A stretch of 64,000 nucleotides of DNA from Actinomadura opuntiae (GTDB lineage Bacteria; Actinomycetota; Actinomycetes; Streptosporangiales; Streptosporangiaceae), in assembly GCF_030283205.1 (NCBI RefSeq), contig NZ_JASNWF010000024.1:62001-126000 (forward strand), given 5' to 3'. Of this stretch, positions 51,408 to 59,723 are shown one piece after another. Below the pieces are notes generated by a model, which had not been told where the DNA came from, ran no database searches, and was given only the letters and a program-made list of their open reading frames with translations. Position numbers and translations under genes: made by a program. The first letter of the stretch is position 1; the number at the start of each line of letters is the position of its first letter.

Positions 51408-52385
51408 GTGCCGGACCTGGAGACCCGGGAACTGGAGTGCTTCCTCGTCCTCAGCGAGGACCTGCACTTCGGCCGGACCGCGGAACGCCTCTACCTCTCC
51501 CAGAGCCGCGTCAGCCAGCTGCTGCGGGCCCTGGAGTCCCGGATCGGGGCCCGGCTCGTGGAGCGCACCAGCCGCCGTGTGCGGCTGACACCGCTCGGCG
51601 CGAGCCTGCGGGACGAGCTGCGCCCCGCCTACACGGCCCTCCGCGACGTCGTCGACGCGGCCAGGGCGAGGGCCCGCGACGTCGCCGGAGTGCTGCGGAT
51701 CGGCTTCCTCGGATCAATGGACGAGGATCTGACCGGGCTCGTCCGCGCCTTCCAGGACGACCACCCGGGCTGCGAGGTGCAGACCGTCGAGGTCCCGCTG
51801 GCCGACCCGTTCGGGGCGGTACGGGACGGGACCGTGGACGCCGCGATCGTGCTGGCACCGGTGCGGGAGCCCGCCCTGGCCTCGGGCCCGGTCTTCTCCG
51901 AGGCGCCGCTGAGCCTCGCCGTCCCGGCCCGCCATCCGCTCGCGGACCGCCCGTCCGTCCCCGCCGAGGATCTGGCCGGGCACCCGCTGATCAGGGTCGC
52001 CGGCCCGGCCCCGCGGTACTGGCGCGAGGCGCAGTCCCCGCGGCTGACGCCCGGCGGCCGCGCGATCCCGTCCGGCCCGGCCGTCGGCACGATCCAGGAG
52101 GCCCTGGCGATGGTCGCGTCGGGGCGCGGCGCGATGCCGCTGTGCGTCCCGACCGCCCGACGTCACGCGCGGGGCGACGTCGTGTTCGTCCCGCTCACCG
52201 GCCTGCCCGACTCGGCGCTCACGCTCGTCTGGCACCGGGACCGCGCCACCGCGCGCGTGCACGCCTTCGCCGGCGCCGTGGCGCGGCTACCGCGGACGCG
52301 TCATCCGGTCACCAGGACCGCGGCGCCGGTGAAGCGGTCGGCGGCGAGGTCGGCCAGGGCGCGGTCCGCCTCGTCCAGCGGATAG
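51408..52385 (+). CDS. LysR-family transcriptional regulator
   Basis: A 325-residue LysR regulator. The N-terminal HTH is LETRELECFLVLSEDLHFGRTAERLYLSQSRVSQLLRALE (described here in parts: HFGRTAERL, SQSRVSQLLRALE), followed by the effector-binding domain (GVLRIGFLGSMDEDL, LADRPSVPAEDLAGHPLIR, IQEALAMVASGRG). It presumably senses an effector and controls the divergent DHA1 exporter and itself through the box at 51373-51387. GGGAGGGG supports GTG 51408. The last 25 residues are a basic tail that overlaps the convergent alcohol dehydrogenase gene by 85 bases. Confidence 0.92.
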   Translation: MPDLETRELECFLVLSEDLHFGRTAERLYLSQSRVSQLLRALESRIGARLVERTSRRVRLTPLGASLRDELRPAYTALRDVVDAARARARDVAGVLRIGFLGSMDEDLTGLVRAFQDDHPGCEVQTVEVPLADPFGAVRDGTVDAAIVLAPVREPALASGPVFSEAPLSLAVPARHPLADRPSVPAEDLAGHPLIRVAGPAPRYWREAQSPRLTPGGRAIPSGPAVGTIQEALAMVASGRGAMPLCVPTARRHARGDVVFVPLTGLPDSALTLVWHRDRATARVHAFAGAVARLPRTRHPVTRTAAPVKRSAARSARARSASSSG

Positions 52386-53299
52386 GGGCGGGTCGTGACG
52401 GCGACGTCGAGGCGGGCGGCGAGGCGGAGGAACTCCTCGCCGTCGGCGCGGGTGTTGGCGGTCACCGAGCGGACCTCGCGCTCCTGGAACAGGTGCCGCT
52501 GGTAGTCCAGGGACGGGACGTCGCTCAGGTGGATGCCCGCGATGGCGAGGACGCCGCCGCGGTCCAGGCGTTCGAGCGCGGCGGGGACGAGCCCGCCGGC
52601 CGGTGCGAAGACGATCGCGGAGTCGAGCGGGTCGGGCGAGGCGTCGAAGGAGTCGCCGGCCCACGAGGCGCCGAGGTCGCGGGCCAGCTCGCGGGCGGCG
52701 GGACTGCGGGTGAACACGTGCACGTCGGCGCCCTCGGCGATCGCGATCTGCGCGGCGAGGTGCGCCGAGCCGCCGAACCCCCAGATGCCGAGGCGCCCGC
52801 CCGGCGGCAGGTCGGCGCGGCGCAGCGCCCGGTACCCGATGATGCCCGCGCACAGCAGCGGAGCCGCGCGGACGTCGTCGAGTTCGGACGGCAGCGCGTA
52901 GGTGTAGGCGTCGACGGCGAGGGCGTACTCGGCGTAGCCGCCGTGGGCGTGCCAGCCGGTGTAGACCGAGTACGGGCACAGGTTCTCGGCGCCGCGGCGG
53001 CAGAACCGGCAGGCGCCGCAGGTGCCGCGCAGCCACGCGACGCCGACCCGGTCGCCGGCGGCGTGCAGCGCGCCCGCGCCCGCCTCGACGACCTCGCCGA
53101 CGATCTCGTGGCCGGGCGTCACCCCGGGCAGGTGGACGGGCAGGTCGCCCTCCGCGACGTGCAGGTCCGTCCGGCAGACCCCGCAGGCGAGGACGCGCAC
53201 CAGCAGCTCGCCGGGCCCCGGCGACGGGACGTCACGGTCGGCGCGGCGCAGCGGCCCCGACGCGATCGGAGCCGGCGCGCGCACCGCCCACGCCCGCAT
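52301..53299 (-). CDS. zinc-dependent alcohol dehydrogenase
   Basis: A 332-residue medium-chain dehydrogenase. Catalytic zinc ligands are in ACGVCRTDLH and PGHEIVGEV; the structural zinc site has four cysteines in TCGACRFCRRGAENLC. The nucleotide-binding region is LGIWGFGGSAHLAAQIA, a variant of GxGxxG. It resembles actinobacterial AdhA-type enzymes acting on primary alcohols or aldehydes. Its ATG overlaps the TGA of the upstream phosphatase gene by one base (TGATG), so translation is coupled. Why the two belong together is unclear. Confidence 0.92.
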   Translation of the reverse strand: MRAWAVRAPAPIASGPLRRADRDVPSPGPGELLVRVLACGVCRTDLHVAEGDLPVHLPGVTPGHEIVGEVVEAGAGALHAAGDRVGVAWLRGTCGACRFCRRGAENLCPYSVYTGWHAHGGYAEYALAVDAYTYALPSELDDVRAAPLLCAGIIGYRALRRADLPPGGRLGIWGFGGSAHLAAQIAIAEGADVHVFTRSPAARELARDLGASWAGDSFDASPDPLDSAIVFAPAGGLVPAALERLDRGGVLAIAGIHLSDVPSLDYQRHLFQEREVRSVTANTRADGEEFLRLAARLDVAVTTRPYPLDEADRALADLAADRFTGAAVLVTG

Positions 53300-55638
53300 C
53301 AGGGCGTGAGCGGCAGCTCGAACCAGACGGCCTTGCCGTCGTTGGTCGGCCGGGCGCCCCACCGGGTGGCGAGCTGGTCGACCAGGTACAGGCCGCGGCC
53401 GCCCTCGTCGGTCTCGCCGGCGCTGCGGATGCGCGGCAGCCGCATGTCGGAGTCGAACACCTCGACCCAGATCGCGTCGGCGCCGCGCCGCAGCCGGAGC
53501 CGGAACTCCTTGGTGGGCGGCTCGCGGCGGCCGAGGTCGGCGCCGAGGTTCCAGTCGTCCTCGTCGAACGCGCCGGAGTCGACGGCGGGGTCGAGGGCGG
53601 CGTCGAACGAGCCGCCGACCTGCGCGGTGTTGAACTGGACGGGCGGCGGCGCGCTCAGCGGCTCGCCGCCGCGGCCGGGCGGCCCGGCGGGCACCGGGAC
53701 GACCATCTCGCGGCGCGGCTGCGGCGTCGCGGTCGCGTGCAGGACGACGTTGGTGACGACCTCCGACACCAGCAGGCAGGCCAGCTCGGCCTGCTCGTCG
53801 AGCATCCCCCAGGACGCGAACGCGTCGGCCGCCATCCGGCGCGCCTCCGACACCATGATCGGCTCGGCGGGGAAGGTGCGCTCCTCGACGGCCAGCTCGT
53901 CGCCGGCGGTGCGGATCACCACGATCGCCACGTCGTCGTCGATGTCGCCGGGGACGGCGTCGTAGGCGGCGTTGGCGATGGCCTCGACGCCGCCGCGCGC
54001 GACCCGCTGGACGGCCGCGCGGACCATCTCGCGGGACTCCTCCCGCGTGTAGTACTCGCCGTCGTCCTTGGGCCGCCGGTCGATGAGGCCGTCGGTGTAC
54101 AGCACCAGCGTGGAGCCGGGCTTGAGCTCGGTCCGCTCCTCGTTGAACAGGATCTCGCCGCCCATGCCGGGGGCGCGGACGCCGAGCATGGCGCCCTCGC
54201 TCTCGAACTCCAGCTCGACGACCTCGCCGTCCACGATGAGCAGCGGCGGGTCGTGGCCGGCGTTGGCGAACTCCAGCACCCGCGACCACGCGTCGTAGAC
54301 GAAGTAGGTGCACGACACCAGCGGCGGCCGGACGAGGTCGTCGCTGTTCCAGCCGGACCGCATCCGCTCGGGCCGGGTCATCGTGCGGACCCACTCGTCG
54401 AGCTTGCGCAGGATGTCGGCCGGGGACTTGTCGTCCTGGGCGAAGGCGCGCAGCGCGGCGCGCAGCTGGCCCATCACGGCGGCGGCGCGGGCGCCGCGCC
54501 CCTCGACGTCGCCGATGACGAGGCCGACGCGGCCGGCCGACAGCGGGATCACGTCGTACCAGTCGCCGCCGACCTGGGTCTGGATGCCGTGCCCGTGCGC
54601 CTCCAGCGGGCGGGCCGGCTCGTACCGCCAGGCGATCTGCAGGCCGTCCAGGTGCGGCGGCCGGTCGCCGGGCAGCAGGTGCTTCTGGAAGGCCAGCGCG
54701 GTCTCGCGCTCCTCCTCGAACAGCATCGCGTTGTCGACGGCGAGCGCGACGCGGCTGGCGATGGCGCCGAGCAGGTCGCGGTCGAAGCCGTCGTAGTGCG
54801 GGTCGGGCCGCTTGGACAGGTTGGACAGCGCCAGGCTCATCACGCCGAGCATCTCGCCGCGCACCAGCAGCGGCGCGGAGATCACCGAGGTGACGCCCAT
54901 GGACTCGCCGAGCCGCAGCGACGACTCGCTCGGCGCGGAGAACCGGTGCTGCACCATGTCCTCGACGAGGACGGCGTCGCGGCGCGCCATCGCCTTGGCG
55001 CTGAAGTGGCCGGGCGGGTAGGAGACCGGCTCGCCGACCTCGGCCCAGGTGCCGGGCGGCGGCTCCCAGCCGCCGGCGTGCCGGGACACCCGCCGGTACA
55101 GCCGGTCGCCGCTGTAGAGGTCGATGAAGCAGTGGTCGGCGAACTGCGGGACGAGGGTGTCGGCGACCCGCCGCAGCGTCGCCTCCAGTTCGAGGGACCC
55201 GGCGAGCCGCTCGCCGATCCGCTCCAGCAGCCCGTAGCGCTCCTGGTCGCGCTGGTTGGAGCGCAGCGCCTCCCGCGCGAAGATCACCACGCCGTCGACG
55301 GCGCCGGACGGGTGCCGCAGCGGGACGGCGTGCGCGCGCGTGTAGACGGTGGTGCCGTCGGCGCGCAGGTTGCAGAAGGTGCCCTCCCAGACGCCGCCCT
55401 TCAGGACGTGCCTGGCGAGCTCGGTGGCCTGCTCGTGGTCCTCCTCGGCGATGCCGAGGGACAGCACCGAGTGCCCGATGATCTCGTCGCCGCCGAAGCC
55501 GAACAGCTGCCGCGCGAACGCGTTGCCGTAGATGACGTTGCTGAAGCGGTCACAGACGATGACCGCCATCTCCATCTGGTTGAGGACGGTCTCGGGTGGC
55601 AGATGCGCCTCGAAGGACGCTTCCCCCCAACGCTTCAT
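53299..55638 (-). CDS. PAS-GAF-SpoIIE phosphatase with C-terminal HATPase domain
   Basis: A 779-residue cytosolic signalling protein. Domain order: PAS (about 15-130, AVIVCDRFSNVIYGN and FGGDEIIGHSVL), GAF (about 145-305), PP2C/SpoIIE phosphatase (about 325-560; metal Asp in VGGDWYDVIPL, GDVEGRG, YTDGLIDRR and DIDDDVAIVVIR), and an anti-sigma-type HATPase (about 590-779; N-box SEVVTNVVLHA, G-box DEGGRGLYLVDQLATRWG). Between N-box and G-box lies an insertion of about 90 residues, Pro/Gly/Asp-rich. Such proteins combine dephosphorylation of anti-anti-sigma factors with a RsbW-like kinase in stress or development switches. Partners are not in the window. Confidence 0.93.
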   Translation of the reverse strand: MKRWGEASFEAHLPPETVLNQMEMAVIVCDRFSNVIYGNAFARQLFGFGGDEIIGHSVLSLGIAEEDHEQATELARHVLKGGVWEGTFCNLRADGTTVYTRAHAVPLRHPSGAVDGVVIFAREALRSNQRDQERYGLLERIGERLAGSLELEATLRRVADTLVPQFADHCFIDLYSGDRLYRRVSRHAGGWEPPPGTWAEVGEPVSYPPGHFSAKAMARRDAVLVEDMVQHRFSAPSESSLRLGESMGVTSVISAPLLVRGEMLGVMSLALSNLSKRPDPHYDGFDRDLLGAIASRVALAVDNAMLFEEERETALAFQKHLLPGDRPPHLDGLQIAWRYEPARPLEAHGHGIQTQVGGDWYDVIPLSAGRVGLVIGDVEGRGARAAAVMGQLRAALRAFAQDDKSPADILRKLDEWVRTMTRPERMRSGWNSDDLVRPPLVSCTYFVYDAWSRVLEFANAGHDPPLLIVDGEVVELEFESEGAMLGVRAPGMGGEILFNEERTELKPGSTLVLYTDGLIDRRPKDDGEYYTREESREMVRAAVQRVARGGVEAIANAAYDAVPGDIDDDVAIVVIRTAGDELAVEERTFPAEPIMVSEARRMAADAFASWGMLDEQAELACLLVSEVVTNVVLHATATPQPRREMVVPVPAGPPGRGGEPLSAPPPVQFNTAQVGGSFDAALDPAVDSGAFDEDDWNLGADLGRREPPTKEFRLRLRRGADAIWVEVFDSDMRLPRIRSAGETDEGGRGLYLVDQLATRWGARPTNDGKAVWFELPLTP

Positions 55639-55872
55639 CTCCCCATCCCGATAACAGTCGCGGTCCCGCCGGTGACCGCCTCGCCTCCGCGCGGCCGGCC
55701 GGTGACGCCCGCCGCGAGGACCACCGGGCGTCGCGGCACGGACCGCGTACGTGTCTGCCTCGTCGTATTGAACGACGAACCCGCCGCCGGGATACGCCCT
55801 AACGGCGCGATGGTGTGGAGATCTTCGGTATAGACCGTCGAGCCGGGGGCGGGGGGCGGCACGCCGACCGTG

Positions 55873-56574
55873 TCAGCGCCTGCTGACGAAGACGTGCTCG
55901 GCGATGTCGCGCGGCAGCTCCGTCGCAGCACCGTCGGCCTCGTCGTCACAGGTCACCCGCACCCCGTCATCGGTCGCCCGGAGAGTCACCTCTCGTCCCG
56001 GTTGTATCCCTATTTGCTTGAGTCTAAGCATCAGGTCGCTGTCCATCTGCACCTGCTCGCTGATCCGCCGGACGACGGCGGCGGCGCCCGCGGCGCTGGC
56101 GACCGCGGTCATCACCGACAGCGGCGCGGAGGCGGCGGCGTCGCCGTGCCCGCCCAGCTCGTCCAGGCCGGGGATCGGGTTGCCGTGCGGGCAGGTGGTC
56201 GGGTTGTCCAGCAGCGCGACCAGCCGCCGCTCGACCTCCTCCGACATCACGTGCTCCCACCGGCACGCCTCGATGTGGACGTCCTCCCAGGGCAGTCCGA
56301 TGACGTTGACCAGCAGGCACTCGGCGAGCCTGTGCTTGCGCATCACGCGGGTGGCGAGGCCGCGGCCGCTGTCGGTCAGTTCGAGGTGCCGATCACCCTC
56401 GACCCGCAGCAGCCCGTCCCGCTCCATCCGCGCGACCGTCTGGCTCACCGTCGGGCCGCTCTGGGAGAGCCGCTCGGCGATGCGCGCGCGGAGGGGGATG
56501 ATCCCCTCCTCTTCGAGCTCGAACACCGTCCGGAGATACATCTCCGTGGTATCGATCAGGCCGTGTGAGGTCAC
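55873..56574 (-). CDS. ideR: iron-dependent transcriptional regulator IdeR/DtxR
   Basis: A 233-residue DtxR-family regulator that represses iron uptake and siderophore genes when bound to Fe2+. The N-terminal HTH DTTEMYLRTVFELEEEG, then RARIAERLSQSGPTVSQTVARME (in parts), and the dimerisation/metal domain MRKHRLAECLLVNVIGLPW with IEACRWEHVMS, where the Cys and His ligate metal, follow IdeR closely. DNPTTCPHGNPIPGL is the ancillary-site loop. The C-terminal SH3-like domain is present (LKQIGIQPGREVTLRA). GTG 56574 follows GGAGGGAG. It is divergent from udgX. Confidence 0.94.
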   Translation of the reverse strand: MTSHGLIDTTEMYLRTVFELEEEGIIPLRARIAERLSQSGPTVSQTVARMERDGLLRVEGDRHLELTDSGRGLATRVMRKHRLAECLLVNVIGLPWEDVHIEACRWEHVMSEEVERRLVALLDNPTTCPHGNPIPGLDELGGHGDAAASAPLSVMTAVASAAGAAAVVRRISEQVQMDSDLMLRLKQIGIQPGREVTLRATDDGVRVTCDDEADGAATELPRDIAEHVFVSRR

Positions 56575-56674
56575 AGCTCCCTCCAGTCTTATGGCCTTGA
56601 AGTCTACTTGCTATGGGCCCCTGCCGCCGGACCGCGCGAATATCCCCCGGACGGCGGGTACGGGGGAACGCGAG

Positions 56675-57379
56675 ATGAACGCGAAAACTTCCCAGGGCGC
56701 CGAGCCGTACCTCCCGGACTCCCCCAAGGAGCGCTCCGATCTGGACGCGCTGCGCCACGCCGCGGCGGGCTGCCAGGGCTGCGGCCTCTACGAGAACGCG
56801 ACGCAGACGGTGTTCGGCGAGGGCTCCGCCGGCGGACGCGTCGTGCTGGTCGGCGAGCAGCCGGGCGACCAGGAGGACCGCCAGGGACACCCGTTCGTCG
56901 GCCCCGCCGGCCGCGTCCTCGACCGGGCGCTGGAGGAGGCCGGGATCGACCGCGGCGACGTGTACATCACCAACGCCGTCAAGCACTTCAAGTTCAAGCG
57001 GCCGGCGGGCGGCAAGCGGCGCATCCACGAGGCGCCGAACGCGGGCGAGATGCGCGCGTGCCGTCCGTGGCTGCTGGCCGAGCTGCGGATCCTCGACCCG
57101 GACGTGGTCGTCGCGCTGGGCGCGACCGCCGGCAAGGCGCTGCTGGGCTCCTCGTTCCGGGTGACGAAGCTGCGCGGGCGGCTGCTCGCGTTGCCCGACC
57201 TGGAGACGATCGGCACCCCGGCCGCCGGCCGCGAGATCGACGAGACCCCGCCGGGCGAGGCGGACACCCGGCTGCTCGCGACGATCCACCCGTCCACCGT
57301 CCTGCGCGCCGAGGACCGCGACGCCGCGTACGCCGGCCTCCTCGACGACCTCAAGATCGCCGCCCAAGCCCTCCGTTGA
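56675..57379 (+). CDS. udgX: UdgX family uracil-DNA-binding protein
   Basis: A 234-residue protein of uracil-DNA glycosylase family 4-like UdgX. The distinctive loop GGKRRIHEAPN contains the KRRIH motif whose His, in the characterised mycobacterial protein, becomes covalently linked to the abasic site after uracil removal. GEQPGDQEDRQGHPFVGPAGR is the active-site region (shown in parts: GEQPGDQED, GHPFVGPAGR), and TIHPSTVLRA matches the HPS block. CQGCGLYENAT supplies iron-sulfur cysteines. It acts in repair or sequestering of uracil in DNA. ATG 56675 has GGGGGAACG nearby. A perfect 18-bp hairpin follows. Confidence 0.93.
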   Translation: MNAKTSQGAEPYLPDSPKERSDLDALRHAAAGCQGCGLYENATQTVFGEGSAGGRVVLVGEQPGDQEDRQGHPFVGPAGRVLDRALEEAGIDRGDVYITNAVKHFKFKRPAGGKRRIHEAPNAGEMRACRPWLLAELRILDPDVVVALGATAGKALLGSSFRVTKLRGRLLALPDLETIGTPAAGREIDETPPGEADTRLLATIHPSTVLRAEDRDAAYAGLLDDLKIAAQALR

Positions 57380-57381
57380 CA

Positions 57382-57429
57382 TGCGGCGAGTCGTTGTTAT
57401 GAAGCGGCTCGTAACAACGACTCGCCGCA
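57382..57429. terminator. perfect 18-bp bidirectional terminator hairpin
   Basis: TGCGGCGAGTCGTTGTTA (57382-57399) pairs with TAACAACGACTCGCCGCA (57412-57429) around a 12-nt loop, between the convergent udgX and MFS genes; it starts two bases after the udgX stop. Confidence 0.85.
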
Positions 57430-57445
57430 AGTGAACGTGGTTCGG

Positions 57446-58864
57446 TCAGGCCGTGGGGACGGTCTCGGCGGTGCGGCTGTCGTAGCGGAGGAGGGCGGGG
57501 ACGAGGAGCGCGACCACGACGACCAGGACGGCACAGGCGATGCCGCCGCCGACCCAGGACGCGGTGGCGCCGGCGACGCTCGCGACCGCGCCCGCGCGCA
57601 GGTCGCCGAGGCGGGGGCCGCCCGCGACGACGACGGTGAACACGCCCTGGAGGCGGCCGCGCATCTCGTCCGGCGCGTAGGTCTGGAGCATCGTCTGCCG
57701 GAACACCGACGACACCAGGTCGGCGGCGCCGCCGAAGGCGAGCAGCACGACCGCCAGCCACAGCTGGTGGGCGAGCCCGGCGGCGGCCACGGCCAGGCCC
57801 CACACGACGATCGACACCACCAGCGCGATCCCCTGCCGGTGGACGCGGCCGATCCAGCCGGAGATCAGGCCGCCGAGGAACGCGCCGATCGCGATCGCGG
57901 CGAACAGGTAGCCGACCGCGCCCTCGCCGCCGAACCGCGTCTCGGCCAGCTCGGGGAACAGCGCGCGCGGCATCGCGACGCCCATCGCGATGATGTCGAC
58001 GACGAACGACATCAGCAGCACCGGCTGGGTGCCGAGGTAGCGCAGCCCGTCGATCACCGACCGCAGGCCCGGCGTGCCGGTGATGTCGCCGAGCGGCGGG
58101 ATCGCGGGCAGCCGCAGCGCCGCGTACAGGCCGACGGTGAACAGCGCCGCGTCCAGCCCGTAGGCGGCGCCGTAGCTCCAGCGGGCCAGGATCACGCCGG
58201 CGAACAGCGGGCCGGCGAGCATCCCGACCTGGCTGGCGGTGAAGTTCAGCGTGTTGGCCGCCGGGACGAGCGGCTTGTCGACCAGCCGCGGGATGATCGC
58301 GCTGCGGGTCGGCGACGACACCGCGAACCCGGTCGCCTGCACCGCCACCACGATCATGATCAGCAGCAGGCTCTCCAGGTGCAGCAGCGCCTGGACGAGC
58401 AGCAGCAGCGTCGCGAACCACATCACGCAGGACGCGGAGAACAGCAGCCGGCGCCGGTCCATGTGGTCGGCGACCGCGCCGCCCCACAGCCCGAACACGA
58501 TCAGCGGGACGAGGTTGACCAGCCCGAGCACGCCGACCCAGAACGACGACCCGGTCATGTCGTAGACCTGGACGGGCACGGCCACGGCGGTGACCTGGAA
58601 ACCGACGAACGACACGCCCTGCCCTAGCCACAGCCGCCGGTACGGCGGGTGGCGCAGGGGCCGGGTGTCGATCGCCAGGCGGCGCACGAGCCCCCGCCGC
58701 CGGGGCGGCTCGGGATGCTCGGGCTCGTCGGCGGCTGCCTCGGCGGCGCCCGTCTCGGACGCGCCCGTCTCGGAGGCGCCGGCCTCGGAGGTGCCTGTCT
58801 CGGGAGCGCTCGTCTCGGGGGTGTCAGGAGTGAAGGCGGGGGGTGGCTGCTGTTCCGGTGTCAC
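57446..58864 (-). CDS. MFS transporter (EntS-like MFS_3 group)
   Basis: A 472-residue twelve-helix transporter. RRLWLGQGVSFVGFQVTAVAVP, GGAVADHMDRRRLL and SSPTRSAIIPRLV are typical of the EntS-like MFS group that includes siderophore and drug exporters. The first 45 residues are a soluble tail with reiterated (S/A)ETG(A/T) units (ASETGASETGA), encoded by an imperfect DNA repeat near 58740-58830. GTG 58864 overlaps the pdxH stop (GTGA), so it is coupled to pdxH. Siderophore export is conceivable, given the ideR gene nearby, but nothing direct supports it. Confidence 0.9.
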   Translation of the reverse strand: MTPEQQPPPAFTPDTPETSAPETGTSEAGASETGASETGAAEAAADEPEHPEPPRRRGLVRRLAIDTRPLRHPPYRRLWLGQGVSFVGFQVTAVAVPVQVYDMTGSSFWVGVLGLVNLVPLIVFGLWGGAVADHMDRRRLLFSASCVMWFATLLLLVQALLHLESLLLIMIVVAVQATGFAVSSPTRSAIIPRLVDKPLVPAANTLNFTASQVGMLAGPLFAGVILARWSYGAAYGLDAALFTVGLYAALRLPAIPPLGDITGTPGLRSVIDGLRYLGTQPVLLMSFVVDIIAMGVAMPRALFPELAETRFGGEGAVGYLFAAIAIGAFLGGLISGWIGRVHRQGIALVVSIVVWGLAVAAAGLAHQLWLAVVLLAFGGAADLVSSVFRQTMLQTYAPDEMRGRLQGVFTVVVAGGPRLGDLRAGAVASVAGATASWVGGGIACAVLVVVVALLVPALLRYDSRTAETVPTA

Positions 58865-59598
58865 GGAGACAGTCTCTCCGTCACCCACCGGTCCGCCGCG
58901 TCCGGGTCCGCGTCCAGCGGCATGCCCCGGTCGTCCAGCGCCGCCCGCCGGTACCGGATGCGGTCGTGCAGCCGGTCGCGGCGGCCCTGCCAGAACTCGA
59001 TGGTCGCGGGGACGACCCGGTACCCGCCCCAGAAGTCGGGCAGCGGCACCGCGTCCGCCTCCGCCACCGCCTCGCCGCCCGGCATGGCGGCCGGATCCGG
59101 CCACCGCTCGGCGAGTTCGGCGAACCGCCGCTCCAGCACCGAGCGGTCCGGGATCACACCGGACTGGTGCTCGCTGGCCCACGCACCGAGCCGCGACCCG
59201 TAGGGCCGGGTCCGGAAGTAGGCCTCCGACTCGTCCGGCGGCAGCCGGAACACCGGCCCGGCGACCCGCACCTGCCGGTGCATCGGATGCCAGGGGAAGA
59301 CGAGCGCCGCGCGCGGGTTCTCCGCGAGGTCGCGGCCCTTGTCGGAGGTGAAGTTGGTGAAGAACCGGAACCCGTGCGGCCCGTACCCCTTGAGCAGCAC
59401 CGTCCGCGCGCTCGGCATCCCGTCGGCGGACGCCGTGGCCAGCACCATCGCGTTCGGTTCCGGGAGCCCGAACGCGTGCACGTCGGCGAACCAGGCGGCG
59501 AACAGCGCCAGCGGATCGGCGGGGACGGACGACTCCGCCAGTTCGCCCCCCTCGTAGGATCTGCGGAGCCGTGCGGGGTCGGGCGTTGGGGAATCCAC
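58861..59598 (-). CDS. pdxH: pyridoxamine 5'-phosphate oxidase
   Basis: A 245-residue FMN enzyme that oxidises pyridoxine or pyridoxamine 5'-phosphate to PLP. Family blocks are RRSYEGGELAE at the start, NAMVLATASADGMPSARTVLLKGY (in part), FFTNFTSDKGRDLAENP, ALVFPWHPMHRQVRV, and the C-terminal FWQGRRDRLHDRIRY and WVTERLSP. GTG 59598 was chosen because GAGAGG lies 10 nt upstream; ATG 59631 and GTG 59616 are alternatives. It is divergent from citrate synthase, an arrangement seen in other actinomycetes, and coupled to the MFS gene downstream. Confidence 0.95.
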   Translation of the reverse strand: MDSPTPDPARLRRSYEGGELAESSVPADPLALFAAWFADVHAFGLPEPNAMVLATASADGMPSARTVLLKGYGPHGFRFFTNFTSDKGRDLAENPRAALVFPWHPMHRQVRVAGPVFRLPPDESEAYFRTRPYGSRLGAWASEHQSGVIPDRSVLERRFAELAERWPDPAAMPGGEAVAEADAVPLPDFWGGYRVVPATIEFWQGRRDRLHDRIRYRRAALDDRGMPLDADPDAADRWVTERLSP

Positions 59599-59723
59599 AG
59601 CGTCTGAGCCTCTCACCTGGGGTTTGTGCATCTCACATGGACCTGGGTACTGGTCAGTAGGGCGGACAGGGTTCAATGGCACGGCACCGCCTTATCACTC
59701 TTGGGGACGAAAGGCAGGACGAC

